In this document: positions 12,001-27,000 of the stretch, in pieces
Layout: each line of letters begins with the position of its first letter
Position numbering within the stretch: the first letter of the stretch is position 1
NCBI RefSeq assembly: GCF_001949145.1
Contig: NW_019091385.1
Location: 3,264,059-3,328,058, forward strand
DNA from: Acanthaster planci
Lineage: Eukaryota > Echinodermata > Asteroidea > Valvatida > Acanthasteridae
DNA: 64,000 nt
Direction of reading: 5' to 3'
Made by a program: the position numbers and the translations under genes
The notes under the pieces: generated by a model
Told to the model about the DNA's origin: nothing
Databases searched by the model: none
Seen by the model: the letters and a program-made list of their open reading frames with translations, nothing else

Positions 12001-15000
12001 AAGGTGTTAGTTACCACGCTCTCCTAAGTCGAACCACGGAGCTATTGAGGGAATCGAGATATTGCGCTTCACGTTTTTTCAATGGTTTCATGCTGTTTGA
12101 AAGGAATGGCCACCACGTACCTGGTGCAAGAGGTCTATTGTTGTGATTGCGTAGCCTGAATGGCTTGTGTATTTTGTTTTCTGCCAGCGCAGACTCTCTA
12201 AACCCTCTAACCAGCGTGTAGCCTTTCTGCGCTGGCTAACAACGATGCGCATTTAATTGCTTCATTTTCCGTGTTCCGTGCCCCGGTTCGTAGGCCTCGT
12301 CTTTGTTAATATTTGTCTGCTTCTACCAATCTTAAGCCTGGGATTTTCCACGTGAGTGTTTGTGTTCCCATTTATTCTCATTTTGCGTCTTTTCATTCAT
12401 CAGATTGGTGTAAGAAAGCTCAAGTATGCCTCAAGTTTTTGAGATTCTTGGGTTGATGTTGTATCAGTGCATTTGTGCACAGAAGATATATGCAAAAATA
12501 CCGAACGCCCATTGACAAGAGCAAAACAAAATTCCCGCCTCCCTCCCTGCTTAATACACTCTGTTTCATCGTGTTCTGCGAGTCACCTCGCCATGAGGGA
12601 GGTGAGACGGACGAGGCAAGTCTTAGGTATTAAGTGCCACTTGTGGCTTGCGGCATGTGTCGTGTCTGCCATGATTATGCCATCAGTCAGTTTAGACTGA
12701 ACGGCATTCTTCAACCTCGCTTTCAGAGTATGACGTGGGGTCAAAGAACCATAAAACATTAAAGGGTGCACACTTGTTATATTTATTTCTATCAGAAATC
12801 TAGGTAGGCCCCCTACCACTCTTAAAATTATTCTGCTGTTGCAATTGTGTTTAGATTTCCAATGCGCTTCAACACCGAACGACGGTGATATTGAGTCTAC
12901 GTTTCTAGGTCACAAACGGAAGTTGTATGAGGTAAATCATACAATGTCTAAATAAACAAGTTTCGGTATTCAGTGACCACACGATTTCATTGATATCCAT
13001 GATACTTACGGTGGCGCCTAAAGGATATCAATGTGACCTCCCATTATTCGTCACTCCTATCCAGGGATTAGACAACATGGAGTCTGCGCTGTCCACGAAT
13101 AATAGACCACATCAAAGTGCAGTCTCGAATTAGGTCGCGTAGTTCACCCATTCTCTTTGGCTATGAAAACATACTGATTCATAGTTCACGGCTTGTTTAC
13201 GCTTCCCTTCTTATTTTTAATTAAATTGAATGTTTCATTCTATGGTTGTCTTTAAGATCCTCTCAAACACATATCCAGGATTTCGTCACGTATAATTAAA
13301 AGATAAAAGAAAAACTACACACTTCATACCTCTATCCGGAATAAGGATTTTGAGAAAACATTCACACCTGCAGCCGCGCGGAGTTCTGACTTTTTGTGAA
13401 AACCTTGATTTTTTAATCAAATTATACTTTGACCCAATAAGTCGAGTGTGAAAACCCAGAGCGTGTGGCTCTCTAATGAAATTGTCCCACGCCAAGACCC
13501 CAACCTCAATGGACGACGACGTCAGTCAGCCGGAAATCCATATTGGGCTCAAATTCCCAGTTGGGCCCTTCAAGGCGATGACACCGGTTTACAGCGATTG
13601 CATGAGTTTTATATAAGGAAGAAAATTGATAGAACCATTTTGAAGCCCTTACTGGGTTTACAACTGACACAACGAAAAGGTCTGAGGTTAAGGTTAAAGT
13701 TGAGGTTGGTTCGATTGCTTTGTAGCATCTGGTCTGGTTTCTGTGCAACATAAACGATTTGGTTTGGTTTTCGCTTAGATCTTTCCTGCCTGGTGAGTTA
13801 GAGTGCATTCTGGCTCGAGTTGCACTAAACGTTAAAGGCTTGGCTTAACCTAGCTCCATTAGGTTCAGTTGACTTGATAGGTTTCACTTCAGTGATCCTG
13901 ATGCGGGCTTAATTTGGCCGCCTGGTTTGGTCCAGTCATGTTGATTTGGTTTTGCTTGGTCGGTTTCCTTTAATTCGGTTCAGAACGGTTTCGTTTGGCT
14001 GAGTTATGGTTCACCGCGGTTTACCCACTGAGGTCTGATTAGTCCAGTTTGGTCGTATTACCCCGATCTATAGATTTGGCAATCGTTTTGGTATGACAAC
14101 AGCACGTGAGCAATCCACGGTCAGAAATAAACTTGGGACACGTCTCCCTGTGTGGACCGTGAATACCACAGTCATGATCCTGCATAGATTTAAATGTCAT
14201 CAGGCAACGCTCGGTAGTATTACTGCTGTACGTGACTACCTCGTTTACCCGTATGCGCGTAACCAATCACGCCGGACATAAGGATAATTTGTTTGGAAGG
14301 CAAGCACAGGTTAAAGCGTACAGATTTTCCCACTGCTTATCTCATATACATATAATGCATTCGACTAGCCTACGAAAGCTAGTCTCCCTTTAAAAGTGCC
14401 TATGCTGAGATTAGTTTTGTTATATGAGTAAATACTAGATGAAATTGTACGGATGCGAAACCGAATAGAATGGTTTAAACTTGAGCACAAGGTGTTTCAG
14501 ATTTTTAGGACGCCCAAAATTGTTCCAACCTTTAGCATGAAGTTTAATTATCAACAACCTTCATTACCAAAAACATGTACATGTAGTGTAATCGAATTTC
14601 CGATTCCTATTGGTCTTAAGGGTCGACAGCTTTCTAAACGAACGTTGTATAAATTTACTTCTATTGTCCCTGCAATCTCTTTGTTAAATTAAATGAACAG
14701 CAGTGTTTTACAGGCATCCAAAATACTTTTCATTACCGAATAATTTTATTTGTGTGTTTGTGTGGGGGGTATTGCATTTTCAAACTGATTACAATCCAGA
14801 TGGGTTTACGTTTGTCGTGTAAATTGTTTTCCGTATGTTCGTGCCATAAAAACCAGTAGATGTATACTAATTCAGTCATGTAATAGTGAAAATATTCTGT
14901 TTTTAATTACAATGCCACCATAAAATCTTTATCTCGTTATGGTTAGTGCTGCATACTCCCGTGAATTAACGTCTAGACAACATGTTTCACTGGGTGTCGT

Positions 15001-18000
15001 ACCTCTTGTCTTTTCTCCCGTCGCCCCCCCCCCGGTGTCGCTGCACTGTGGCGGTATGATCACCCAATTACACGTGATACACTTGAATCTCGGTGTGTCT
15101 CGCATGACACCAGAATGTCGTCGAGGGCTTGTGTTTGCTCTCTTAATGCAATCTGCGCCTTCAATTTGTCGCCAATTTTGGCCAAAAAAAGAACATTACA
15201 GACGGCTGTGGAGTGATCTGCGTAGTATTTGGCGTTGAGACTTTCGTTTAGGAGGTTAGGTATTTTACGGACATTGGGGAATTAAGAATAATTTACAGCG
15301 CCAATGATTTGTCCACATTTTGCCCAACAATTTAACACATTATTATTCAACAAAAAATCTTTAAAGAAATACTCAACCAACTTGATGATAAACTTTCACG
15401 GCAAAATCAATTATGGACACGCATTCCACTCACTTTTATCAATATCAAAATTATTAAGGGCCTCTCTCTCGAGGTCTAGAAGAGGTTTTGGCAATTTTCC
15501 TGATGCTCTGAACATTTGTCGGTTTGACAAGAGATGCAATCAGCACTGTCAGTCAGATTTTTCGGAGACATATTAAATCGAGCAGCTTCAGAGTCACCAC
15601 TTGTTTGCTGCCTTACGACTCTCTTCCCCAATGGGCTCGAAATATGATGGAATGGGAAAACAATAATTTCTGTTTTACTTTAAGGAGTCTGATTATGATG
15701 TAGAATGATGGTGAACAGCGTTGTCAGAGTTACTGAACTCGAAATAATAGCCAGAGGCAATATTCCTTTCAGTTGGTTGGGTACATTTTATTCGAAGTTG
15801 TAGACTTAAGATGAAATGTCAGAGTAGCAGGATTTAGATGGAGTTGCTGAATTCCCTCACGATTTCAATCGAATTCTTCTTGAGGACTTGCAGTGTCAGT
15901 ATGCACATGAGGATTGTCATCAGACTCTCTCTTTAACCAATTTCTGGTCGATGTTTGCTGTTCAAATAGATTGCATGACGGCACATGCAGGTCATACACT
16001 CGATAGTCCCCTCACAGAGCAATCCGCGAATTAAAAACAAGAAATCTTGCTCTGTGCGTCCCAGATGGCCTAGCTAAAAATAACAAGACATCCCCTTCTC
16101 CCGGGAGAGTATGGGCTTGGGTTGTCTTTAAGCAGACATTATTGTTTAAAATGTCTCGCTGACGTAAATTCTCACTGCAGCTGGGGCACCATTGGAAGCC
16201 CAATTAATTATGACCGGGCGACCTACACCATAATTACAGCCCATCGCGCCCAGCGTGCGGTAATATTCCGTCAATAAATGAGATAACATTTTTTCTGCAT
16301 CAGTGACATTAGTATTTAGCAGGTCGATTAGATCAACCGTGAAAGAAAGCATTGGTTTCAGTGATATGGAAGACAAACATTTTCTGCCTTCCCATTTTCT
16401 TGTACAATAATGTGTCTATTGGCAGTGGCCATATTCAACATTTAGGCAAGATCATTGCCGTAATGTAAATATGAACTCTCTCCTTATTTGGTTATGAAAG
16501 AAATGTTTCAAAGTATAACCCATTTTGTCAATGTCTGTTAATGACAATTTTAACATTTGAAACGCATCAACCAGCGTTTCTTTGTGTTAACTGAATAGTG
16601 TAATTATTTCGTTCTTCATTTTTATTGCACGTTCTAATTAGAGTTCGAATTTTTAAGGTAAACGTCTTGATCATACTACCTAAACGCAGACTTTTGAAGG
16701 TTACTAAAGTTTAAACGAGCAGTTGTCAGCGCTTTTTGTGATTTATTACTCTTTTTTCTACACAGTATCTTGGGTGCGTGCAGCAGTAATGGTGGTGGGT
16801 ACGAGTACAACACCAATCGTGAGCACGAGGAGCAGGCAAGAGAGAATATCACGCGTATTCTGAACGAGTTGACCCAAAATTACGACAAGAACCTACGGCC
16901 TGGCATAAAAGGTAACGCATGATGGTACTAGCCCTGTGTTGTTTTGGCCTTTATCTATAGCTTCACTGTTCAGCAGTTGGAGTGTCGACGTTTTGTAGTG
17001 TTATGGTGCAAAGATTTCAGTATAAAGTATAACTGCGGTTCTACTGGTGTCAATTTAAAGGCGAGAACGATAGTGGTTGTGGATGTTGTCGCGCGTGGAT
17101 TTTTAAAGTCAGAATGTGGATTTTTCCGTGCTCTTACCGGTTTAAAAGTCGTCATTTTGTGGTAATTTGATGTTGTTTGTGTTAAATGAAATGTGGGTTT
17201 GGGCGTTGAAGGTAGTAAACTAGCGGTGTACTGTTTTTTCCGAGGATAACATTTATGGATACCTGCGTTGATAACGGACATTGTTGTTGATGTTCATATT
17301 GTTGGTTGTGGTTTGATCCTATGAAATATTTTTCTTTTGTATATGGATATCGTCGATTGAATGTGGTTTCATTGAGGTACTGAAAGAGCCAAACCGATCC
17401 AGCTAAAACGCGCATTTCAGAGAGAAATATAAAGTCTACCTCAGTTATAGGAAATGAAACGTCTTCTTCTCCTGATGACATTATGTTCCTTCGACTTTAT
17501 TTATGCATGTCTTATCAATCTAAGCCTATACTTCCATTTGTCCTTCCAGTATATAATCGAGAGGTTAATGACATTTGTAGGGGATCAATTCTATATTTAT
17601 GAGTTACCAAAGATCTGTCTGAAGCAGCGAATACCCCACAGATGTCAGTCCTTGGATGAATGCAGGAATCATTCAAAATGTCACCAGAGTATCCTCTGGA
17701 GCTACATTTTGTGAAATTAGCAAAGCAACGGGGGGCGTTGCCGTCCATTTGGGTCACTCAACTCGGCCTCTTTTCTCCCCTTTCCCCACACAGCAGTGCT
17801 CAGAACAGACTGATATAAGAACAACGCTCAGTGATCCCTGTTGTGTGTTAATGTTTCTTACTTAGATATTAAATGCGGCGTAAAGAATAAACGACCTGAT
17901 GATGGCCAGAATCACATTATACAATGCCTTCTATGCAAAACGTATTATATTTTGAGTTGTCAAAACATAATAAATGCACTATCAAATGCATATAAATGCA

Positions 18001-21000
18001 TAATATGAATTTTCTTATCTAAAGTATTTATGTCATTTTTTTGTATGAGCACCGGACAGGAATCGAGAAGGCATCTTCTGAAAAAATGTAGTCCCTGCAG
18101 ATACGGCATAGTGACAGACGACTAATGGAGATCAGCTGACAGGGACTCCTCACTCGAAATCAAAAAGCTTGTAATTAAAAGTCCACTTTAACAACAACAT
18201 ATGATTAACAACTCATGTTATGCCAACGTGAACACTGAGAGTCATAACTGCCAACACGCCACATGGGCAGCAAAAGCCTATTTTTGGAGCACCAGGATTT
18301 GTTAATACCAAGTTAACCACAGCCCACACTCTCTTCAAGCAGTCGATGCTGGTATGGATAATTTGCGACGGCTGCTCTCCCTTTTTGACGCGTGTTCAAG
18401 TGTAGCTAGTCGACGGACAGCCGCAGACCGCGCGTAATTTAATGGACTGATTGATACTTGTAACCTAGTCCCAGTTCCGACCGCAGTGGTGCGACATTTT
18501 GGCGAGAGCGTTTACACTTGATCTACCGACGGGTTATTTATTAAGGCAGCGCGAACCGTTTGGTCGAATTACGTAGGCCTTTGGTTTAATAAACGCAGTT
18601 GATGTAATTTCCCCGTGTGTGCCCCGAAGTCTTTCAATTTTTGCTCACAGTAAGGACAGACTGCCAGCAACCGACAGTCATTTATTTCTAGTTGAAGCGT
18701 TGTTCGTATATTATATCTCAATAGTGGATCTCAGAGAATTGCAGAATCGCCAACAGTCATTTTGGTCTGGTTTCCCGACTGCAAGAAAATGTTTCATAGC
18801 TGAATTCGAAGACAGAAAAGTGTTGCCATCCATCAGAATTTTATATCCTTCGGCCAAAAAATACAAGAATTTATTATTTTTCCTGACAGGAAATGTATTT
18901 TACAACCAGCTGTGGACAGAACCCAACTCCAAACAAATTATCACCAAGGGTTCAGCTTGCACTCGGAAACGTACTGAGTGTGGTAATTAAATGTATTTAG
19001 AAATGAGGTCTGTCTAATTAAATTAAGGCCACGCTCCGTGTGGTGGTGTTATATGGGCCAACCTTTTACAACAGCTGGAGAAATTTGCTCTCTCTCTCTC
19101 CATTTATGTTGTGATAACCCTTTTTCCTGAAAACAATCTCTGCCGCCACAAATCGCTATTTGGACAGAGGTTTCAGTGACGCTGGGGGAGATTTGCAAGT
19201 ACTGGTCCAGGGTATCGATTCTCTACAATCCGGTTCAGCTGAATCAGGGCTTCTCGTTTACATGGGGCATTGGCTGTCAGCCGAACACCGGGATATACGG
19301 GCACCGTGGGGGGGTTCCTCGGGCTACTAGTCTCGGGACCCCAAGGAGCACTCCTGCCAAGGCTTTTAATTATGTCTCCAGCGCGTTGAGACGAGATTAA
19401 TTGAAACCCAGGTGAGATCTGACAAAAGCCGGGGATAATTTTATCCAAACAAAAAAAACGGACCCCAGTGTAAGGATGCCCATTTCGAAGGCTCTCTTGT
19501 TTCATTTTAGAGTGGGCAAATGAATTTTTGGAGAGGAGGGGGGTGTCGGTCAGGATTGCTGCGCTGTGTTTTTGCTCAGTCTGCGGTGGTAAAGTCGGCT
19601 CGCATCCCGCGCGCGTTCAGACCCTGGGGCGGTGGCTCTCGCCTTATTTGGGGGTGCTCCACTATCGTCTCGTTGTCCCGTGAGATACGGGGCTGTCGTC
19701 ATCGCGTCCACTTGAGTGATCGTCTGATCCCGTGCCCGTTTCTCGCACCGCGTTTCACGGCTGACCGTACAGCGTTCCTGGCACGGTATGCACACACGGC
19801 GCTCTCTTTCCGGGTAAAAAAAGAAGCATACGGTAGTGATTCCAGCCCGAAATCTAAGTTGGAGTTGATTTAGTTCCGCCCGAGGGTATGGATATCATAG
19901 CCATCTTCTAGGACAGGAGAGGATGCAAACACGCCGTGATTTATGAGAAGATGACTGGCCAAGGACTGTTGTAGATTGGCTTCAGTTTTCTGTTTTTTCT
20001 CTCCCAAAAACCTCATAAATAAAAACTCGTTGATCTTTTCAGTCCGCCTCAATGTCTGTGTCCTATCAAAATTAGCCACAAAAGAAAGCATCTAGAAACT
20101 AAACACTGAATTTGCTGTGGATGTGGATACTGGTCCAAGAAAAAGAGTGCCGCTTCGAAAGAAAGCACTGGGACTCCTTAAACAAGCCCGACGCCTGCCA
20201 AGGCGTACCTTCCCGCTTCCAGGGATACTTGAAAGGCTTGGCTTTTGAGGTGATTTATAGTTTGGATTGTGTTCTCGGATGGTTAGGGACCCCACCAAGA
20301 TGTTCCCGCAAGACGAACGGTTCAGATGTTCCCGAACGATTGAGTCCTCCTCCATATCAATGGTCGACCTTAGTCGTCAGTGTTATATCGCATCCGGCGC
20401 TGACATCGTCTCCGATGGGAGAGACGAGATATCCGGAGAACGTGAATTTCTCGCTGGCTGAACGAGAGGCGAGGGAGGAATTCGTCTAAACGATTAGATC
20501 AAAGACCCCCCGGAGAAACGTAGAAAATCAAAACAAACCAATCTTTCACCGATCGGCTGAACGAAAATGACAAGATAATAGCCCGGAATGCGATATTCCC
20601 GGGGAACTCACAAGATTTAGAAGTTGACCTTCTTTCTAAATTATTGCATATCAGCGATCCGGCCACACTTTTTTTGTTATCAATCAATGTTCAGGCGGAT
20701 TTTTTTTCGGGGCTGTGCATTACATCTCGTGTTATCGACGGATCACTGAGCAACATCACAGACGGCCCTGCACATTTTCAGAGGATCGATGCAGCAGTAC
20801 ATGAATGATATAAATATTCGCCTCTGCAGATTGTAGCATCTCAGCCAAGTATGCGCTTGTATAAGTCTTCTAAGTTTAAGATCCCCAGTCTGAAAGATTT
20901 GGAAGTTGATATGTATGCGTGAAGAAAAGTACTCTTGCTCATTTATCTCATGTATTACTATTTTTTCATTTAATGAATAGTAAAATTGCTCAGGCAAATG

Positions 21001-24000
21001 TTGCCGCCCAGGGCCTATTCCTTAGAATTCATGTCATAACTTGTAAGAAGCCGTAGCAGCTTATTATTTAATTCGTTTGATAACGTTACTCGGGTAAATT
21101 CACGTGTTAAAGGTCACACCTTTGATGGGAAAAAAATGAGATGTGAAAAAAAATGCTGTAATCAAATCGCAGTGTATGACACTCTCTGGCAAACCTGCCT
21201 ATGAGCCTTGAGCTGGACCAAGAGAGGGCGCAATTTTCTTAGCAACAGAGGCTCCTTCGGTCCTAATTGAACTTCGCAGGTCCACGAACGAATATTGCAT
21301 GCACTCGTTACGGTCGCTTCACTACCAACAAAATGAACACTGCCGGCCAAAATGGCTCTTTTCAACCGATGAGGGGGTGCATCTGCTCGAGACGGATATC
21401 GACTTTCCGAGTTCGATGTGGTGCAAAGATCGTGGTCGTATTATTGGATACATACCTACAAGAAGCTTTGTGCATCGTAAAAACTAAGGTCTGTCCGTTG
21501 TTTATTTGTCAAACCACACAGAAATGTACGCGGTTTAAATAGTTCTGTTGTTGGCTCCAAGGATGGCCAATGTCAACTTCGGGGGGGTGAGTGAAATGTC
21601 GGGATCCAGAGCCCATATTAAAAAAAATTGAGGCTAACCACAAGCCACTTCCCACAACAAACCTGTTGAGAAGAACGTAGTGCTTGAAATCGATTCTCGC
21701 CTCGAAATCGGATCATATTCTGGAACCGAGGCTTTGAAGTTTGTCATGAGAGGAGAATACAAGTAAGTTAGTTCCATGCGTTTCGGGTAACCTGTTTGGA
21801 CAGGTTACAATCGACCCGGCTGTCTTAAAGAGAGATACTCGTTTTATTTAAAATTTCGTTCCGGGGTTTGACCATGTTATTCCTTTAAAGTTTCAGTTGT
21901 CGACATTTAAAACTCCATTAGTTTTTCTACCCTCGGTAGCATGCACACGTGCAACACAATATTTGACATTAAGAACAAAGCAGCGTGGACTTCCATCTGA
22001 ATTTTACATTATCAGATGTGAGGCATAGATTTGCAAGTGGTACAGGTTTCAGTTGGTGACACGGCACGATTGTCAACCTTTTTTTTGTTGTTGTTGTTAT
22101 TTAACATTGCACTTTGTTTATGAATTCTTAATTAATTCTGTTAGTTTGTAAAAAGTAAAAGGGGTATTAAGAACTGTCGCTGTTTTTTTTCTTATCTTAA
22201 ATATTTTAGTAGAAATCTCAATTTTTGAGGTGCAGAAAATGCTGTTTGATTAATCCTTTGAAAGTAAATGGTGTAGCACCTCATATTCACCATCGATCTC
22301 TTTGGCAATTAATGAAGCCCACAGTAAAGGTACAGGTATCTGTAATCGGGGTAGACTTCAACTTCAGTAACGCTGTCTATATTTTATGCACTCATAAATA
22401 TTGATATGGCAAGCTAAGGAAGAGGATCATTGGAGGGGGTAATTTCCCCCCACTTTGTGACCGGGAAGGGGAACATTATTCCTCCCCCACCCCCATTTTC
22501 GTACGGGGAAAATTGTTATATCGGGGGAGAAAATAATGAAAGAAACAGGCAAGGACCGATACCAAAATGTAAATTCCGCGTGAAATGTTTGGTAGAACTG
22601 TCTATATGAGGGCTAAAACGCAGCAATATATACATGCAAATAACGACCCTGTGCAGTGTTAAACACGTCCAATCCGCGGCTTTTGGGCATTTTGATTGTA
22701 CCCTTCCCACCATGGTAAACTAATTCCTACGCCCTTGCGAGTGGCTAATACTCATAGTCTTTTCTTATTTTCTGGAGAAGTAAAGTATTTTCCTCTACTA
22801 ATCGAATGAGTAGTATCAATTTGATTTTTTATTTCTTGAAGATCAGGTTTGCTTGGTAACGAGGAAATTCGCGAGGATAACTCACGAATTGCGTGTGAGA
22901 GCACGCTCTTGTCGACGTATTCGCAAGTGAGTCCACACCGCTTCATAACACTGTGAAATAAGAGACGACGAGTCGAGGTTGCCCGTGGGTACAACAAAAG
23001 TAGTTTCGCAACATGAAAGGACTGTTTTTATTTCAGCAATAAACCAGAATTTTAGATGATACTTTACTGTTAATGGCCAGTGTCTGCAGGCCTGATGTTT
23101 GCTGCGTTGCAAAATCCTGATAGGTAAAGATATATGATCACAGATTCGCTGTGCAACATGGCGGAACCCCGACACGATCTCTGCGGCACGCTCTCTGCCC
23201 GATTCACGGTCGAGTGAGTCCCCTTGTTTTCGTATTGAAGCGATCGAGATGACCAGTGTGTTGTCGTTTGAGTACAAGATCTAGGAAAAAGAAAACAAGA
23301 TCCACACGGTCTGAGAAGTTCCGTATGCTGACACAAAATTAGGTCAATAATATTCCACCTTAAACTAAAGTAAATCTGAGAGCGGAACGGAGGTGTAAAG
23401 TAAACTTGATTCTGAAACGAAAGTGTTCTTTGGTACGTAGGGCAGTTTATTTCCCTGGCCACTTGGCAGTATTTCAGTGTTAGTTGACATTTACGCTTGG
23501 ACAGATTGGTTCCTGTAGGTTTTATTACTTTTTCTTTTGCGATTCATCTTAATTTGATAATGCATTGTTAGCAGTGACCTCGAATTAAAAAATCCAAATG
23601 TGGAAACATAAACCTCATAGTCATACGATACTGGTCCACACCAGTGTATAAGCATATACACATTTGTTCATAATATCAGAATAGCGTGAATACAGTTTCA
23701 AGTGGAACAATATATTATGATTCTATTTCAGTATTATCCCTAAGTTCTTGCGCTCTCCTTACTCAGGCCCAGATGAGCTATTGGTCTGATCCCTCGGTGA
23801 GCAAACAGCTATGCTCCGGTCCCGGCAATACGGTACGACAGCACTCGGTCTCCACAATGCAAAACGCTGTCGTTTTCTTGAGAATGATCAAGCCACGGGC
23901 GTTTGGTGCTGCTTATGCACTTTTTTTCTCTTCCTAAGTGGGCTGTCGGATTTATCTTTCTTTTAGACGTTCCTGTTTATCTGGCGCTGTTTACTCGTGA

Positions 24001-27000
24001 GGTCTGCTTCCAAATGTGTCTGATGGGAAAGCTTTTTATAATGAAACAGGAGTGGTTCATTTGGAATTCTTCGAAACTGACGAGAAAATCAAGGTGCCAT
24101 TCCTGAGATTGGTTTCGCCATTTGTCTAATGCTGTTTATTGAATAATATTTATTACATGGTGGAGACTTTTAGTCAATTTTTATTACTTGAAAGGTCAGG
24201 TTCTCATCTGACGTCCAAGAAGACATTATTACGTTGTTGTCACCCGCAAAGCTTCCCCATAAAAGATCCATGCTCCGAGACTCGCACTGTGACGTCATAA
24301 GTCGAAGTTGCCGACCGGCGCAGTTGCGAGATAACAAAGTAGAGGAAATTGGAAGCCAGTCATGTCATGTAAAGTCAAATAATGTCACACAATTTATTGA
24401 TCTTACTCTTGCAAAAGTGTACATGTCGGCGCTACCTACCTCATCGCAAGCTCTGCGGGGGCTTCACGTCTTTTTCCCATAAAAACTGCATAATTCAAAT
24501 CCCTTGAATGGTCATTTGTAATATTGTAGCACCTCTTTGATTTGATATATCTTTCACTGTATCCTTTAAAGTACAGGGCAGTCGATTCAATCAAACACAG
24601 CGTTGTTTTATCACTCCAGGCGACATAAAAGTTTCTGCAAGGTCAAGATATATTGAATTGAAGTGAACGAAGACCAAGGTGCGCTGCGTTGAAATTGGTT
24701 GATTGCTCGTTTACGACAAAGTCAATGGGAAAATAATGATTTGATTTTCCTTTGACATGAGATGTGGAGCTTCCTCATGAGTGCATGGACGCGATGCTGC
24801 GGCATTCACCCCTTTTAGGTCAGTACGACGGATGCCAATGGTTGGATGTAACGAGAAGAAAGCGACGGAAGCACTTCAGCGGTTCACGTTATCGAGCCAA
24901 AGCGGTGGATGCACCATCTTTTACATTTGACACCGGTCACACACCGAATCACACCGAGGTTTCGATGTTTGAGAACCGCATCACACAGTTTGGGAGGGCT
25001 GTTTAAATCAGACTTGTGCCTTTATCTGGTTATCGTTCTCTCAGTGACTACATACATCTCCAGGATTTGTGAGAGTTACTAGGTACCGTTCCATGGTTGC
25101 GTTTTCTCAAAATAAGATGGTTTAATAATTCAACTTCTCAAGAAGCAGTGGTAATGCTCATTCAGCTCTTGTTGGGTCATGACCCATCAAACACGGACTC
25201 CCAAATATTCAGCTGGTCGAACTCTACTTTTTAGACAATTTTCATTCAACCCCCCCCCTTACCAATATGGTTACGGTCAGGGCAGGCGCGTCACCATGAA
25301 TTCTTTTTTGTATGGCGGCTGCCACCTAGCGTCTCAACCCCATCTAATTTTATGATCAGCTACCGATACATTTGGATATTCGAAACTCCCAATGTGTCTG
25401 GTGTATAAAAGTTACAATACCAATAGGGGGAGACGCCCGCCATTTTGCTAGTTATGCATGAAAGCTTACATGTACTGCTAAGTGCGTCCTTACGCGTTAA
25501 GAGTATACTAGACTGTAATTTTTTTCTGTTGGTTATACGGACTAAAATGGTCATCGGGTAGATAAAAGAGTCAGTACCCTGACCTAAATTCGACGGCATC
25601 TGATGGAGCCAAACAGGTCTAAGGTGTCCGATGGCTTGGGCGCAGGTAAGTCATATCGCCACCGGGAAATCCCATGATGTCTCTTGACCTCTACCGGTCC
25701 AAGGCGGCCGGTCACTTCAGCCCACTCATGGCCAATTTGTCAACAAGAGGAAGGAGAAATGTTAGCAGCCCAGGCGAGAAGGCACACTCGGGTCCGGCAG
25801 GGCCGAGTTTCTAGCTCAAGAGCCGGGTCCACGTTTCAAGCTTCCCTGGTTGAGTGAAGATTTTCACGTATTTAAAAGTCTCAGATATTCGGTCTCACCC
25901 TCCGTTTCAAATGCTCATTAGTAAACCTTTTCCAAAGAAGGTGCAGGAATGTTTGAAGTGTTGTTCGTTTCTTCATTTCAGGAATCAACAAAAATAATGT
26001 GCAAAAAGAGCTCTTGTTTGGATGAACTTAAAATTCAGTATTTTCTATTAAGGTTTACCTAACCGTTGTGCGTTGTTTCTGCAACCATAATTCCTTGTTC
26101 TTGTGATTAATTGCGTATTATACTGTTGCCCCATAGGTTTATATTTCATTTGAATTTAGCCATTTTAGCACCGTGCCATGTTTCTTTATAATAGTTCTAA
26201 TCATATTTTTATTCAATTCCCCTGTAGTACTTATTGACAAGCTGCCCACTTTGCCGTACATTGTGTAATTAGTTTATACCTGCTTGGGGAGACGAATTGC
26301 AATGCACGGCGACCTTGCTATCTACGGTAGATAGACCATTAATGTTGTCTCTCTCAAATGCATCTCTTTTTGGCCTTTTGCCACAGGTCCTCCGGTGGTC
26401 ATTCAGAGCGATATCTATGCCTTGAGCATCGGCCCCGTGGTGGAGATAGATCTGGTAGGCCTTCCCTTAAATCCCTCCCCCGACAACCCGCTAATTGAGT
26501 CCTGTTCGACTGGGTTTTACCACATGTTAACGACATTCTTCTTTTCATTTGCAATATTTTTCACAATCCAATTTGGGGGATTTTTTTGGCCGAGGACTGC
26601 CTTTTATCTTTCTCGCTCGGCTGATCCAATTGTCGTCCGTTGCACCGCACGTAATCGAATCCTGCGTCATTAACTGCTAACTCTCGTGCGGGCCAGGCCT
26701 CCTCTTGGCTGAACTGGAAAATGGCGAGACGGGGAAGGGATGATGCCATCATATTTCCGGAGCGATGGAACACGGCTTGAAATTCAGTAAGTCAGGAATA
26801 GTGTTTGCTTGAACACAGGCCTACTGCCCTCAAGGTTGTAATAAAATCTGTTTCCTCTCCCCGTGGCTGTCCCGGGCTATCGGTGCTTGGTAGAGTCGGT
26901 AAGCCTGTCGCTTACGTCTTCGGTCAATGCAGTCACACATATCACGGAAAGTCTCTAACCTGCGAATAAGAGAGTTCCGATGGCGTGGGCTTTTGGTCCA

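Larger units (their letters stand above)
6053..16765 (+). other. Intron 1 of the receptor gene (10.7 kb)
   Basis: Donor gtaagt at 6053; acceptor with a pyrimidine-rich tract ending ctacacag at 16765. No recognisable gene lies inside. It contains a tandem duplicate of a 10-bp unit (7271-7290), a CAGT microsatellite (9851-9867), a CT run (10999-11011), the assembly gap (11637-11763), two inverted repeats (12183-12236, 12988-13033), a GGTTT-rich degenerate stretch (13680-14050), a C run near 15020-15035 and a TAATTA-containing GC-richer block (16195-16290). Very long first introns often carry enhancers in neuronal receptor genes; here that is inference. Confidence 0.8.

Noticed and set aside
13700-13720. 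tRNA B-box-like GGTTCGATT
   Set aside because: No A box or cloverleaf could be built around it; part of the GGTT-rich stretch.
16146-16376. 76-codon minus-strand frame with plausible composition
   Set aside because: Looked protein-like at first but matches no family I recognise and has no flanking exons; treated as a possible noncoding element.
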